Program-made: the position numbers and the translations under genes
Notes under the pieces: model-generated
What the model was told of the DNA's origin: nothing
The model's input: only the letters and a program-made list of their open reading frames with translations
Database searches by the model: none
NCBI GenBank assembly: GCA_020746995.1
Contig: JAGPXD010000003.1
Location: 5,704,001 to 5,768,000 of the forward strand
DNA from: Plectosphaerella cucumerina
Taxonomy: Eukaryota > Ascomycota > Sordariomycetes > Glomerellales > Plectosphaerellaceae
Direction: 5' to 3'
DNA length: 64,000 nucleotides
Part shown: positions 1 to 9,632 of the stretch, piece by piece
How positions within the stretch are numbered: position 1 is the stretch's first letter
How the letters are laid out: every line of letters starts with the position of its first letter

Positions 1-989
1 CGAGACACAGCAGGAAAGAATGTCGCGCAAGCTCTTCCGGTTACTATTCCCCAGGGCAAAACCACGACGCGAGATGGTCGCACAGGTGTTCGGGTGGAGG
101 AAGAGGAAAGGGGGCCCGTTGAGGAGGAGTGCTTTGCTGTCTGGACCCGGCTTGGCGAAGCAGCGCAAATTGCGCACGCAATGCTAGCCCACCCGGGCAG
201 GACCACCACCGCCCAGCGCCCACGTGCAATCGCGGATGGTAGCGTCTCCTCGTACGGGCCCTGAATATTCATCTTCTCCCGAGACATGCTGTCTCGCGGG
301 ACGTCATTGCAATCAGTTCGTCCGACGACCTGTGCGATCGCATTTGAATCCAAAGCCGGAGCCCCGGAGTCAACTTGAATGGAGTGGCATGGGGCGTGCC
401 AAGTAAAATCCCTTGCCTTGCGACCCTCTCAGCGCGGGGATTGAACAGCTTGGACTGTTCCAAAGTTCCGTCGCTTCGGGCTCGCACTCGCTGTAGGATC
501 GGCTTGGCCCGCCCGACGACAGCGGCGGGAGCATTGCCAAGCGGCTTGGTTGTCTTGAAGGCAGCGCTGGAGCTTGGAAGCTGGTGTCGCCAAGGTCACT
601 GACTGCACAGTTAATGCCATCCAGTATGCCTCTGTCCGCGTTTGATGCCCCTACCAGTGAGTTGCTTCGATCAGCAGCAGCCCATACTCAGATACTCAAC
701 ACTCTGAATTGAGGAAATATTCAATGCTCACCCTCTTCATCGTTTCATGGTACCCTGACACCTGCCGCATTCGAACTCGAGGCTGTTCATGTTCACCAGC
801 AAACCTCTATGCTAGAGGCTGATGTCAGCTTTTTGCGTCCCCGAAACCCTCAAGTCAGCGGGAAATGACAGTCCTCTTCATGGATGCTGATTGACGACAT
901 CTCAATCGTCTCTTTGGGCATGTTTGCGTGATAATTCAAGACTGATGAAATAACATATTGCGTGGATCCCTACTTTTATTTTATTCATT
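1..989. other. Intergenic, no gene seen
   Basis: No open frame here has a recognisable domain, a splice-consistent structure or a plausible start context. Only short overlapping frames on both strands occur. The stretch ends at the tRNA-Arg gene. Confidence 0.6.
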
Positions 990-1073
990 GGCCGCCTGGC
1001 TCAATTGGCAGAGTATCTGACTACGACCAGTAGTTTCATCAGGAGGTTGCAGGTTCGAGCCCTGCGGTGGTCA
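990..1073 (+). tRNA. tRNA-Arg(ACG), intron-containing
   Basis: A full cloverleaf can be drawn. The acceptor 990-996 pairs with 1066-1072 (two G-U pairs), the D stem GCTC pairs with GAGT, the anticodon stem 1016-1020 pairs with 1039-1043, and the T arm is GCAGG-TTCGAGC-CCTGC. The anticodon loop reads C-T-ACG-A, and an 11-nt intron (1027-1037) sits at the canonical position after base 37. Discriminator A1073 is followed by a short T run, as expected for Pol III termination. Confidence 0.93.
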
Positions 1074-1788
1074 ATCTTTTTGCCTTTTCTCCTGCACGTA
1101 GGTGAAGTCTGCGCCTGCCTATTTGTTCTGTCTTGTGTTTCTGCATGCCAGGCAAGGTCTGGTGGTGCCTCTTCTTTCACAGCCTTGGTCCTGTGCCGCC
1201 GTGCTTTTCCAGGACCCACGATGAAGCAATTCCGAAAATCAACAGAACCCCCAAACTCTCGGCCAGCGCGGCAAAGCGGTGCAACAAAACCGTATGTGCA
1301 ATTGAATGCACTGCACATTGCGCAAATTCCAGACAAACGAAAGTACAAGCCGGTACACGTTGACGCTTTCAACATCGTTACTCGTCAGCCTGGAAACATA
1401 CACGTCCGCCGCCCCTTTGCATCAAACCTGGCACGCCCTTTCGCTACATCACATCCCGACAAGACGCATACACGACAGGATCACCGGTCCTCGGCGATCA
1501 CAGACCCCCGGAATCATGTCATGTTACGAACTGCCAAGCCAACGCAGGCCCCCGTGGCGGTCAACAGCGGAGCTACCCGATTAGGAAAATGAGCCTCCCA
1601 GCGGCGATCCAGCGGATGTCGGGCACTACCCGCGGCGGCCAGCCGCCGCTTGATAACCCTCCGTTGGAGACCCTTCTCCCCGCCTGTCAGTGTCTCCCTA
1701 CGGATCATACTCCGAAGCTTCTCCGTATACATATTTTGCACTGCAATCTACACGAGCAATGTGTTGCTCCCACCGCAGTTTCACCAGA
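1074..1788. other. Intergenic / upstream region of the arrestin gene
   Basis: Frames spanning 1005-1592 and 1650-2033 show no domain and conflict with the arrestin exons. Nothing beyond the presumed arrestin promoter is supported. Confidence 0.5.
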
Positions 1789-3072
1789 ATGATGAGGTCA
1801 ATCGTCTCCCGGTTGACGGAAGGCTTCCACGATGCCTCGATTCGGATCCAGTGAGTACCATCACCGGAAATCCACTGCAATCTCTAATGCAAACAGACCC
1901 AACCAAGACTTCATCGTCCTTCGCGGCGATAAGAATACAGCACCGAGCCAATACCTTCAGGGAACCGTCCAGCTTCGCCTACCAACATCCCAAAAAGTCA
2001 AGGGCGTCCGTCTCTCCATGGTTGGACACCTGAGAGCTGCGTACGTTCCATTGCACCGTCTACATTCCAGCTCTACTGACGTACACCCGGCAGGCCTCAC
2101 GAACCATCTCTCCCTGCCTTTGGCACCTCTCAAACACATACAATATTCGAGCACGAATGGGAACCCTTCGACATTACGCCCTTGGCCGAGCCAGACGCCA
2201 GCGGCCGCATACCCGCCGGAAACTACGAATGGCCTTTCGAACTGCTTATCCCCGGAGACACCCCCGAGACAACCAAAGGCTGCTCCCGCTGCAGCATCGC
2301 CTACTACCTCAAAGCCGACACAATCCGAGAGAAGCCCGGGGCAGTGCCACAGTCGTTCAGAGGCATACGGATCATGCGGACCCTGCCGACGGCTGACTTT
2401 GAGATGATGGACGCCACGACCGTCCAGTCAAAGTGTGGTGATGTGCTCTCCTATACGGTGTCAGTCTCACACAGAGCCGTGGCGCTCGGCACCAGTGTAC
2501 CAGTCGAGGTGAACGTGTCATTACCGGGACCGGGGTGGCGGGCTGAATCGATTGTCAGCCGGCTTGTGGAGGTACACGAGCTGGACTCAAGCGTGGTGTC
2601 AGGACACAGCGCTTACTCTGGAGTCAGAGAGGTGTTGAGCTGGGACTTGTTGGAGATACACGGCCGGAAGGACAATATGGAGAAAGAGTTGGAGGAGACG
2701 CTGTGTATCGTGGAAGAGCTTCCTCTGCCACAGGAGGCAAGGCACTGCTCGCCGGACGTTGACGCGCTTGGGATACGGGTGAGCCATGTGCTACACGTTG
2801 ATTTCGTCTTGGAGAATGGTGAAGGAGAGGTGATCAAGGTACGTTGTGTAAGCCCTCGATATTCAGAATCAAACTAACAGCTGCAGCGTCATGTACCGAT
2901 TCCCATCATCTTATTCGTATCCCCAGCGATGCCCATCAACGGCATGGGCCACTTCATCAGGACGAGATCCCCAAGCCCAGTGAGCACCTGCGCTGGGCTG
3001 CTGGTACCGCCGCCGTATGGCTGCCACTTTGGAGATGAAAAGCTAGAGGTACCGAGCTCTCCTGAGGGTTGA
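1789..3072 (+). CDS. Alpha-arrestin-like protein
   Basis: Four exons: 1789-1850, 1897-2040, 2094-2838, 2887-3072, giving 378 aa. Introns of 46, 53 and 48 nt have GTGAGT or GTACGT donors, and each restores frame exactly. The N-terminus (MRSIVSRLTEGF, then QPNQDFIVLRGD) and the following beta-strand pattern match the fungal arrestin N-domain. The central and C-terminal parts, with the VSPAMPINGMG stretch, match the arrestin C-domain. Residues 358-361 read PPPY, a PPxY motif of the kind that lets fungal arrestins bind the WW domains of Rsp5-type ubiquitin ligases. The inferred role is an adaptor for ubiquitin-dependent endocytosis of plasma-membrane transporters. Two ATGs in tandem (1789, 1792) could start translation. 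The tail after the PPxY motif is short compared with many family members. Confidence 0.85.
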
Positions 3073-3430
3073 TAAAACACATGGATGGAATCGAGTTGGG
3101 TCGAGGGTTGGCGTGTTTATGCAGAGCGAGCGATGCTAGTTACACAAGCGGCAGAAGAGCCTGGCAGATAGAACTGAAAGACAGCTCAAGTGATACCCTG
3201 GCACAGAAGCCCCATGAAACCATATCCTGCTCCAGCGCATAACAACCCTGAATCCGGCCGGAGCTCTCAGCACCCAGCGAAGTGAACCATAACTCCTGGC
3301 TAAGCAAGCCTTCTGTGATCTCCCTGTAACTCGATTCCTGCTGCTCAAAACGAATGCCGTACGCTTGTTGTCACGCCGAAAGTGACTGCGAAGGGCTCCG
3401 AAGGTAGCGAGGGCGAAGTGGTGGCAGAAC

Positions 3431-4120
3431 TTAGTTGAGGCGACGCTTCTTGGTAGCTGAGAGAGCGAGTTAGTCAAATTCAAGGGTGTAAAGGAACAGA
3501 AGATACTTACGGGTCTCGTTGACGGTGAGGTTCATGTTGACGCCAGCACCAGAGATCTGGATACGCATGGGCGAAGGAGTAGGCATGACGACGGCGATCG
3601 GCTCGAGATCAGCGACGACCTGAATCTCCGAAAGGGCGATCTTGCGACGGCCACGACCGCGGCCAGTGCGGGGAGCAGCAGCCTCCTCGGTGGCAGCGGC
3701 ACCGGTAGCGGCACCAGCGGCGGCATCGGCAGCGGGAGCGGCCATGGTGTTGCGGGTGCGGCCGCGGTTGTTGCTCTTCTTAGCCAGGAACTTGGCGTGG
3801 AAGTCTGCAAAGCTCTGGCTTTTGACGTAGGCGCAGCGGGGCTCACAGTCGCTGTGCTGCTTGAACGGATCATCCTTCGCAACCCAGCTGAAGGCGTCCA
3901 TCTTGCACGAGTCGCAGTGGACGTTGTCCGCCCAGGTGCCGGTAGGGTTGTAAGTGAAACCGGCCCCGGCCATCTCCTCGGGAGTTGGGAATTCGCGGGG
4001 CCACTTGCAGATGTATGTGCGGTAATCCTCAAAGTAGGTTACAAGGCGAGCAAGATAGTCGCCATTGTCGGGGGTCGAGGGGCGTTCATCAGCCGGATTC
4101 AGGGGGGGAAGAACGTTCAT
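3431..4120 (-). CDS. Small single-BIR-domain protein
   Basis: Two exons: 4120-3511 and 3456-3431, with a 54-nt intron (3457-3510, GTAAGT donor, CTAAC branch, CAG acceptor), giving 211 aa. Residues about 27-98 form one BIR zinc domain with the exact ligand spacing C69-x2-C72-x16-H89-x6-C96. An Ala-rich linker and a basic patch (RTGRGRGRRK) follow, and the second exon adds a C-terminal KKRR, a likely nuclear signal. The fungal BIR proteins I know (Bir1, Pbh1/Cut17) are much longer and carry two BIRs, so this is a compact, survivin-sized relative. Inferred role: chromosome-passenger or cell-death-related protein; function is not proven by sequence. The start is the first ATG after an in-frame upstream stop. 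Confidence 0.83.
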
Positions 4121-4186
4121 TGCGTTGCGTGTTGGCAGAGTTGATCTCTGCTTCAGCGTCGGGATGAAGTTGTTGGTGAGAAGGGC

Positions 4187-4210
4187 AAAAACCGAACGCG
4201 CTCGGTTTTT
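4187..4210. repeat. Perfect 9-bp inverted repeat upstream of the BIR gene
   Basis: Arms AAAAACCGA (4187-4195) and TCGGTTTTT (4202-4210) are separated by ACGCGC. The element could be a hairpin in the BIR leader or a palindromic protein-binding site. It lies 67-90 bp upstream of the BIR start codon. Confidence 0.6.
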
Positions 4211-4321
4211 TGGCAGGGCGCTTGTGTACTCTGCGCGAGTTGTGGGTAGAGAACGCGACGCGAGGCTCGAGTTGCTGAATCGTCACCGACCGCGCTTGCA
4301 CTCAGCGTCTAGCAACAAGCG

Positions 4322-4409
4322 CGATAAGGCCATGAACTCGAGGCCTTATCGAGTGCGCGGTGGTTGTATGCCATTGCAGCCTTGCCACTGAGGTTGGAGA
4401 GGCCTTATC
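4322..4409. promoter_or_regulatory. Three GATA-type sites in the BIR gene leader/promoter
   Basis: CGATAAGGCC (4322-4331) and its inverted copy GGCCTTATCG (4342-4351) form a 10-bp inverted repeat with a 10-bp spacer. A third GGCCTTATC lies at 4401-4409. Each contains GATAAG, the core recognised by fungal GATA factors such as AreA and NsdD. Binding is inference. Confidence 0.4.
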
Positions 4410-4580
4410 TTTCTCATGAGGCCATCGTCTGCCCTTGGGGGCAGGCTTCTCGGTCTCGAGCGATTGCAAGCTCTCGTTAGTCGAACCAACTCAACGAGGC
4501 CATCGCCACACGAACTCGAGAGGGTGATGAAGGTGCAGAGGCATTTCGAGTAAGTTGAAGACGACTTCTGTTTCGAGAAC

Positions 4581-4644
4581 CTGAAGAGACGAGGTCAGTG
4601 ATGATCAGCAAGGAAGCAGTGTGCACTCAGAGTAACTCACTCAC
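4581..4644 (-). other. Probable 5'-leader intron of the BIR gene
   Basis: On the minus strand a consensus donor GTGAGT at 4644, a CTGAC branch and a TCTTCAG acceptor ending at 4581 define a 64-nt intron. The downstream exon has an in-frame stop before the BIR start codon, so the intron would lie in the untranslated leader. This implies that BIR transcription starts beyond 4644. Confidence 0.5.
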
Positions 4645-7600
4645 CTTGCCACCAGGTTCAAGAAGAAGAGGAAGTCAACTGGAAACTGGATGGCTGACTT
4701 CAACCTCACAGGCAATCCTCAACACTACCTTTCCTTGGACAAGCCCCTGGCCTGAGGGCAACAAACCGGCTCCGGCCCTCCCGCTGACACGTGCCATCCG
4801 GACTTTCACAAGCCGCGGGCCGTCGCCGACCTGCATGCCATCTTCCCTCTAGCCGAAGGAGCTTCCTCTAGCCCAAGGGGCATCATCCCCCTCGAAAGAT
4901 CGACCATCACCAACGCCCGACGTTTCGAGTCAGCCGAATATGATCAGCAGCATGTGTTCGACGCTTGAGGAAGTGGACATGGACATTTGGGAAATGAGCA
5001 AGCGGCCAGGGGTGGGAGGCGAGACCAACTCTATTGATATCACGGTGATGCGAGGGCGGGAGGGCGTTCGCATGTGAAATGCACGGCACGGGAGAGACGG
5101 CAAGTTCCCCCCTCCCCCCTCCAGATGACCCACGGCGATGTCTCCCAGCCAAGCAAGCCCCGTCTGTCTGATGCCGTCCGGCCGCCTCTGCGCGTGCTGC
5201 TGCATCGGGTGGTGGGGCCTGGGGGTTCAATAGTCGTCGGCGAGCGCATGAAGGATGCAACGTCATTTGCCACGGAAGGCCGGGGGGTCGGGACGTTACG
5301 TTCGACGTTGGGACGGATGGGCTGACACTGTCTGTCTGGGAGCTGGCCTTTCTCCACGCGCTCCCGCCTCGACTTGGAATGTCCCCGGCCGGGGGATCGG
5401 CCGGAGGTGGAGGTCGCATACGGAAATTGGGCCTGTAGCCGGTTCCCAGAGGGGAGAGGGCAAACAGGGGTTTACGGTCAGGGACATGGAAGTAATGTGG
5501 CACGTTCTGGAAAGGGGAGGGCATCATTTCTGGTGTCCTGGTGCCCTCCCTTTTCTTGCCGCTCTCTTTGTTGCAGCCGGCGCATCATTGGGTTGCATCT
5601 GCAAACTTGCTTTGGGAGGGTGGCCAACAAGGCAAGCAGGGCAAGCAAGGCAAGTTAGGTCTTTTCTCGTATTCAAACACTGTACATAATACCCGGCGTT
5701 TGCGGCGGTGTCGTTCCGTCTGGCGGGATCGACAATAGTGGCAGGATGACTGTTCCATTCGGTTGCACCGTGGCAGCGCCGAGGGGAAACGGGAGAGGGA
5801 GGGATGGAGGGGGAGAAATCTGCCCGCGGCTCGGGGGAGATTACCTCTGTTGTCGGCGTCGAATGTTTTGAGTTTTTCGCGCTGGCGGGAAGCATCGGAC
5901 GAGGGAAGAGTTTGCCTGGGCTCGGGAGGTGTTTGGTTGTTTTGATGCTGTCATTCGTCCGACGTCGCCGACACCGAAAGCACAGCCTGAGCACGGGCGA
6001 GCTCTTCCTCCTCTCCTCCCACGGGCACTGAGAGGTCGTTCGAGACAGCCACATTGCTGCGCACCTCGGCACCGTACCCAGACCAGCAGCTTGTGATGAG
6101 GTGCTTCGTGCGGGGGAAATTGTCATCCGGCTGCCCAGAGGCCAACCCCAGGATTTAGTGCAGCGATGGACAGGGGGGCGTTGGCCTGGGCGACACACCT
6201 TTCGTTGGTCGGGGGACAGGGGTCGGGTAGGACAGTAGAGAGGTGTGAGTGGAGGCGGAGGAAGATGGGCATCTGGATTCTGGACTGGTCCTCCCGATGC
6301 AATGCCTTGCTTTTTCTCGCCGAGGGGTGGAGGGGGGGAGACGAGGGTCGAGGGCCAATCGAGATGGCCATGACCCAACGGGCGACTGTGCGCTCGGCCC
6401 CCAGGGCCAAGTTGAACGCAGGTCGAGACCAATCCAGCGACCGGCACGGGTACCGTTACGGGCTGGCCAGTGGAAAAGGGTCGGCAGTGCCGGAGATGCT
6501 AGCGGCCAAGGGGGGAGGGCTCTGGAGTTGGTGTGGTGCGGGCGGTTGGGTCCTGTTCCTGCGTCTGAAGACGCCGGCGCGAGCAGCCACTGCCACTGCG
6601 TCCACGCGGCCTTGTTTACTTTCAATTGAGAGGTTGGTAAAGCAGAGGCAGAGACTGGCAGACAGAGAGGACTCAGAAATGGGAGACCCCTGAGCTGGGC
6701 GCAATGGCGGTGGTTCTCAACCCCGGATTTGCGCGGGAAGGAAAAGGGGAGAGACACTCCACCGCGGGCCCTGAAAGAAGGGGAAGCCTGTCCTGGCCTG
6801 CCCTGCGCGCCCTGCCCTGTCCAGCTGCTCTCTGCTCTGCCCTGTGCTGTGCCCCGTTGTGTCCTGGTCTTGGTCTTGGTCCCCGGCGGCCCGCCCCCAG
6901 CTCAGACCCTACCCTCCCCTCCCAGTCCCCTCCTCGACTTCCACCACGTTCTCCCTCCCGACGTCAGTCCAACGTCCGTCCCCATTCCCACGCATCTAAG
7001 CCCAGCCAAGCACCAGAAGACGATAACGCACGCACAATCTCCATTGCGCAAAAGCAAGTCCATCTCCACCACCACGATCGCCACGAGGAAGAACCGCGTG
7101 AGACACCGCCCCCGACACGAGTCGACATCCTTCAGGGAATCAGGGGTGTGCCGCCGAGATTGACAACTTCCTTCATCCCCCTTCTCTCCGTTTTCACATG
7201 CCGTCCTCTCCGACCAATACCTGCATCGAGGCGCCCTTCCCCGGTAAAAGCGAACGCCCCCTGATGAGCGCCGGCCAGCCCAGCCAACACCACCCTCCTT
7301 GCCCTCCCCTCCTCCGCAATCCTGCTGCAAGGCCCTGCAAGCCCTGCAAGGGGGGCGGTTCATCGGCGCGGAGCAGCTTGTCCAATCCGGCAATGGCCCC
7401 GGCGCCTTGCCCCGTCCACCGTGTGACGCCGCCGAACGACCGTGCGTGGTCAACGTCCCCTTTTGCCGCTTGCTCTCACCACGAGCAATTCGCCCTCGCC
7501 CTCACTTCCCAACGCTACCGGTTATGCTTACAGGGAAGCCAGCCCGGCCCTCATGCAGCTCTTCCCCTACCGGGAAACGAGTGGGTGGGCCAACCACCCC

Positions 7601-8058
7601 CCGGACCGGACATTGTCCCCAGCCCCTCACCCCCCCTGATGCCCTGAGGGCCTGCCAGATCATCAGACTCCCGCAGTGGCTTGGGCCACCACCAACCCAC
7701 CACTGGCCAGGGGACCGGACGACGGACGACACACGGACGGCCGCCTTGCTTCCTAGCAGCTGCGAGGTGCAAGCCAGGCCGTGCCGTGCGTCTCTCTACC
7801 CTCCTCCTCGCATCTGACACTGACGGCGCCACGCCCGTCCGTCCATCTCTTCGTCCTCCCCATCAAGTACATAAGAACACACACCCTCCTCGTCCTCCCA
7901 ACCTTTTTCCTCTCTCTCTCCTCATCCACATTCGCTTGGCATCAATTCAAACCTGTACACTCGCTCTTGTACAACAACCTCCAGTACCTCCCATCTTCAC
8001 GAGACCATCTTAATATCAACCCAACCCCAACCCCAACCACCACCACCCAACCGTCAAG
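4645..8058. other. Long gene-poor region with opposed strand composition
   Basis: No frame in this 3.4 kb shows a domain or a credible gene structure. From about 4.9 to 6.7 kb the plus strand is G-rich. From about 6.7 to 8.05 kb it is strongly C/T-rich, running into the CFEM start codon. The pattern looks like two diverging pyrimidine-rich leaders, toward the BIR gene on the left and the CFEM gene on the right. The frames at 4907-5527, 5524-6447, 6155-6757 and 6704-7647 are low-complexity Pro/Arg/Ser-rich and are read as chance. Confidence 0.55.
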
Positions 8059-8706
8059 ATGAAGTACTTCTACACCCTCGCCGCGCTCGTCGCCCTCGTC
8101 GCCGCTCAGGCTGAGCTCCCCGAGTGCGCTGTCAGCTGTATCCGCGACGCCACCGAGTCCGAGACCACCTGCACCTTCGGCGACACCGCCTGCACTTGCC
8201 AGGAGGAGAACCGCGCCGCCGTCACCGCTGCCGCTACTCCTTGCGTCATCTCCGCCTGCGGTGTCCAGGTCGCCATCGGTACGTCTTCACCATGAGAAAG
8301 CATCCTCCTCTGTCTCAAACACTAACACCTCCCAGGCCAGGTCCAGCCCGCCACCGAGGCCATCTGCGCCGCCGCCGGTGAGGCCCCCGCCAGCTCTGCT
8401 GCCGCCCCTCCCGCCTCCTCGGCTGCCGCTCCCCCCGCCTCGTCGGCTGCTGCTCCTCCCGCCAGCTCCGCCGCCGCTCCCCCCGCGAGCTCCGCCGCCG
8501 CCCCCTCCGGCGACGACGCCTACCCCCTGCCCTCGGTCGTTCCCACCTCGGCTCACTCCGCCGTCCCCTCGGCCGCTCCCTCCGCCGCCCCCTCCGGCAA
8601 CGGCACCGTCACTCCCCCCGTCGAGCCTCCCGTCGAGGCCGGTGCCGCCAAGGCTGGCTTCATGGGCGCTGCTGCCCTCGCCGGCTTCGTCGCCCTCGCC
8701 CTCTAA
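8059..8706 (+). CDS. CFEM-domain GPI-anchored cell-wall protein
   Basis: Two exons: 8059-8278 and 8336-8706, with a 57-nt intron (8279-8335, GTACGT donor, ACTAAC branch), giving 196 aa. A signal peptide covers residues 1-17/18. The CFEM domain carries all eight cysteines (23, 27, 38, 45, 47, 62, 67, 84) in family spacing. D42 precedes the CxC, at the position used as axial haem ligand in haem-binding members. A Ser/Ala/Pro-rich stalk follows, with about four copies of an APPASSAA unit. A hydrophobic C-terminus (AGFMGAAALAGFVALAL) is typical of GPI addition. Likely a wall- or membrane-attached protein in haem/iron uptake or surface interaction. The CT-rich leader and the TCAAG-ATG context support the start. 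Confidence 0.92.
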
Positions 8707-9457
8707 GCGCGCTGCCTTACATGTGGTCGCTCGCTCTCGCTCCGGCGGGAGCGGGTGGCTTGGTTTGCTCTTCCCGGTAATGGTATGGGGCGTCTCCGGG
8801 TGACACACGCCCGCGGGATGCCCTGGCGGTGGAACAGGAACTCTGTGCATCAGGTGGGAAAAGGGTATCGGCGATGTAGATATTGGACAATACACTGAGC
8901 TGGTACGATAATGTTAATGCGTCTGCGGACATCATGCACTGGCTCGTTCTTCGTCTTGTGATTCTTGATGCGAGTTTGGTTTCTTGTCATGTCGGACATG
9001 GCGCGGCAAATCCGTAATATATTCCCCATTCCCGTCATGGTGCTACCCTGTGCCACCACTTCCCTTCACGAGAACGAGCCTCCCGACAAGACATGCACCG
9101 CCTCTGTCTTACCATGACGACGACGGGAGGTAATGAGGTATTTTCCAACATCATGATCGGCAAACTTCGCCCACCGCTGGCTGTTTGGGAAAAGCAGACG
9201 GCGGCATGGCCGTGCGCGCAGGGCTTGACCCTCGGACGGGTTTGCCGCGTGGGCGTGAACGGGAGGTCCATTCTCTGATCCTGACCCCCTCTTTTCATCA
9301 CTCACGGCCGCGTCCGAGAGCGGCACTCGGACAGAGCAGGGCCTGTATTGTTCGAAGGATTTGTGCACGTCAAGCGGGGTTGTTATGATGGAGCAGAAGG
9401 GGAAAAAATGCAAAAAGCAATCGTCAGGATCCTGTTGCCAGGAAACGTCAGGAATTG
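8707..9457. other. Intergenic, CFEM 3' flank
   Basis: Holds the presumed CFEM 3' UTR. No supported gene was found before tRNA-Lys. Confidence 0.5.
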
Positions 9458-9542
9458 AGCCCGACGTGGGGGTCGAACCCACAACCTTGAGATGTGATCT
9501 CTGTTTAAGAGTCTCACGCTCTACCGATTGAGCTAGCCGGGC
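9458..9542 (-). tRNA. tRNA-Lys(CTT), intron-containing
   Basis: Read on the minus strand, the acceptor GCCCGGC pairs with GTCGGGC, the D stem is GCTC/GAGC, the anticodon stem TGAGA pairs with TCTCA, and the T arm is GTGGG-TTCGACC-CCCAC. The loop is C-T-CTT-A, followed by a 12-nt intron after position 37. Confidence 0.93.
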
Positions 9543-9632
9543 ATCCGGCTTTGCGATGTCAAATGTTTCCGCAGCGGCGTCCTTGACTCGTTCAATTGAA
9601 GCATCCATGTTCCCCGACATCTACAGAACTGC

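Noticed and set aside
5524..6447. 307-codon minus-strand frame in the long spacer
   Set aside because: Low-complexity Pro/Ser/Arg composition with equally long overlapping frames; no conserved segment.
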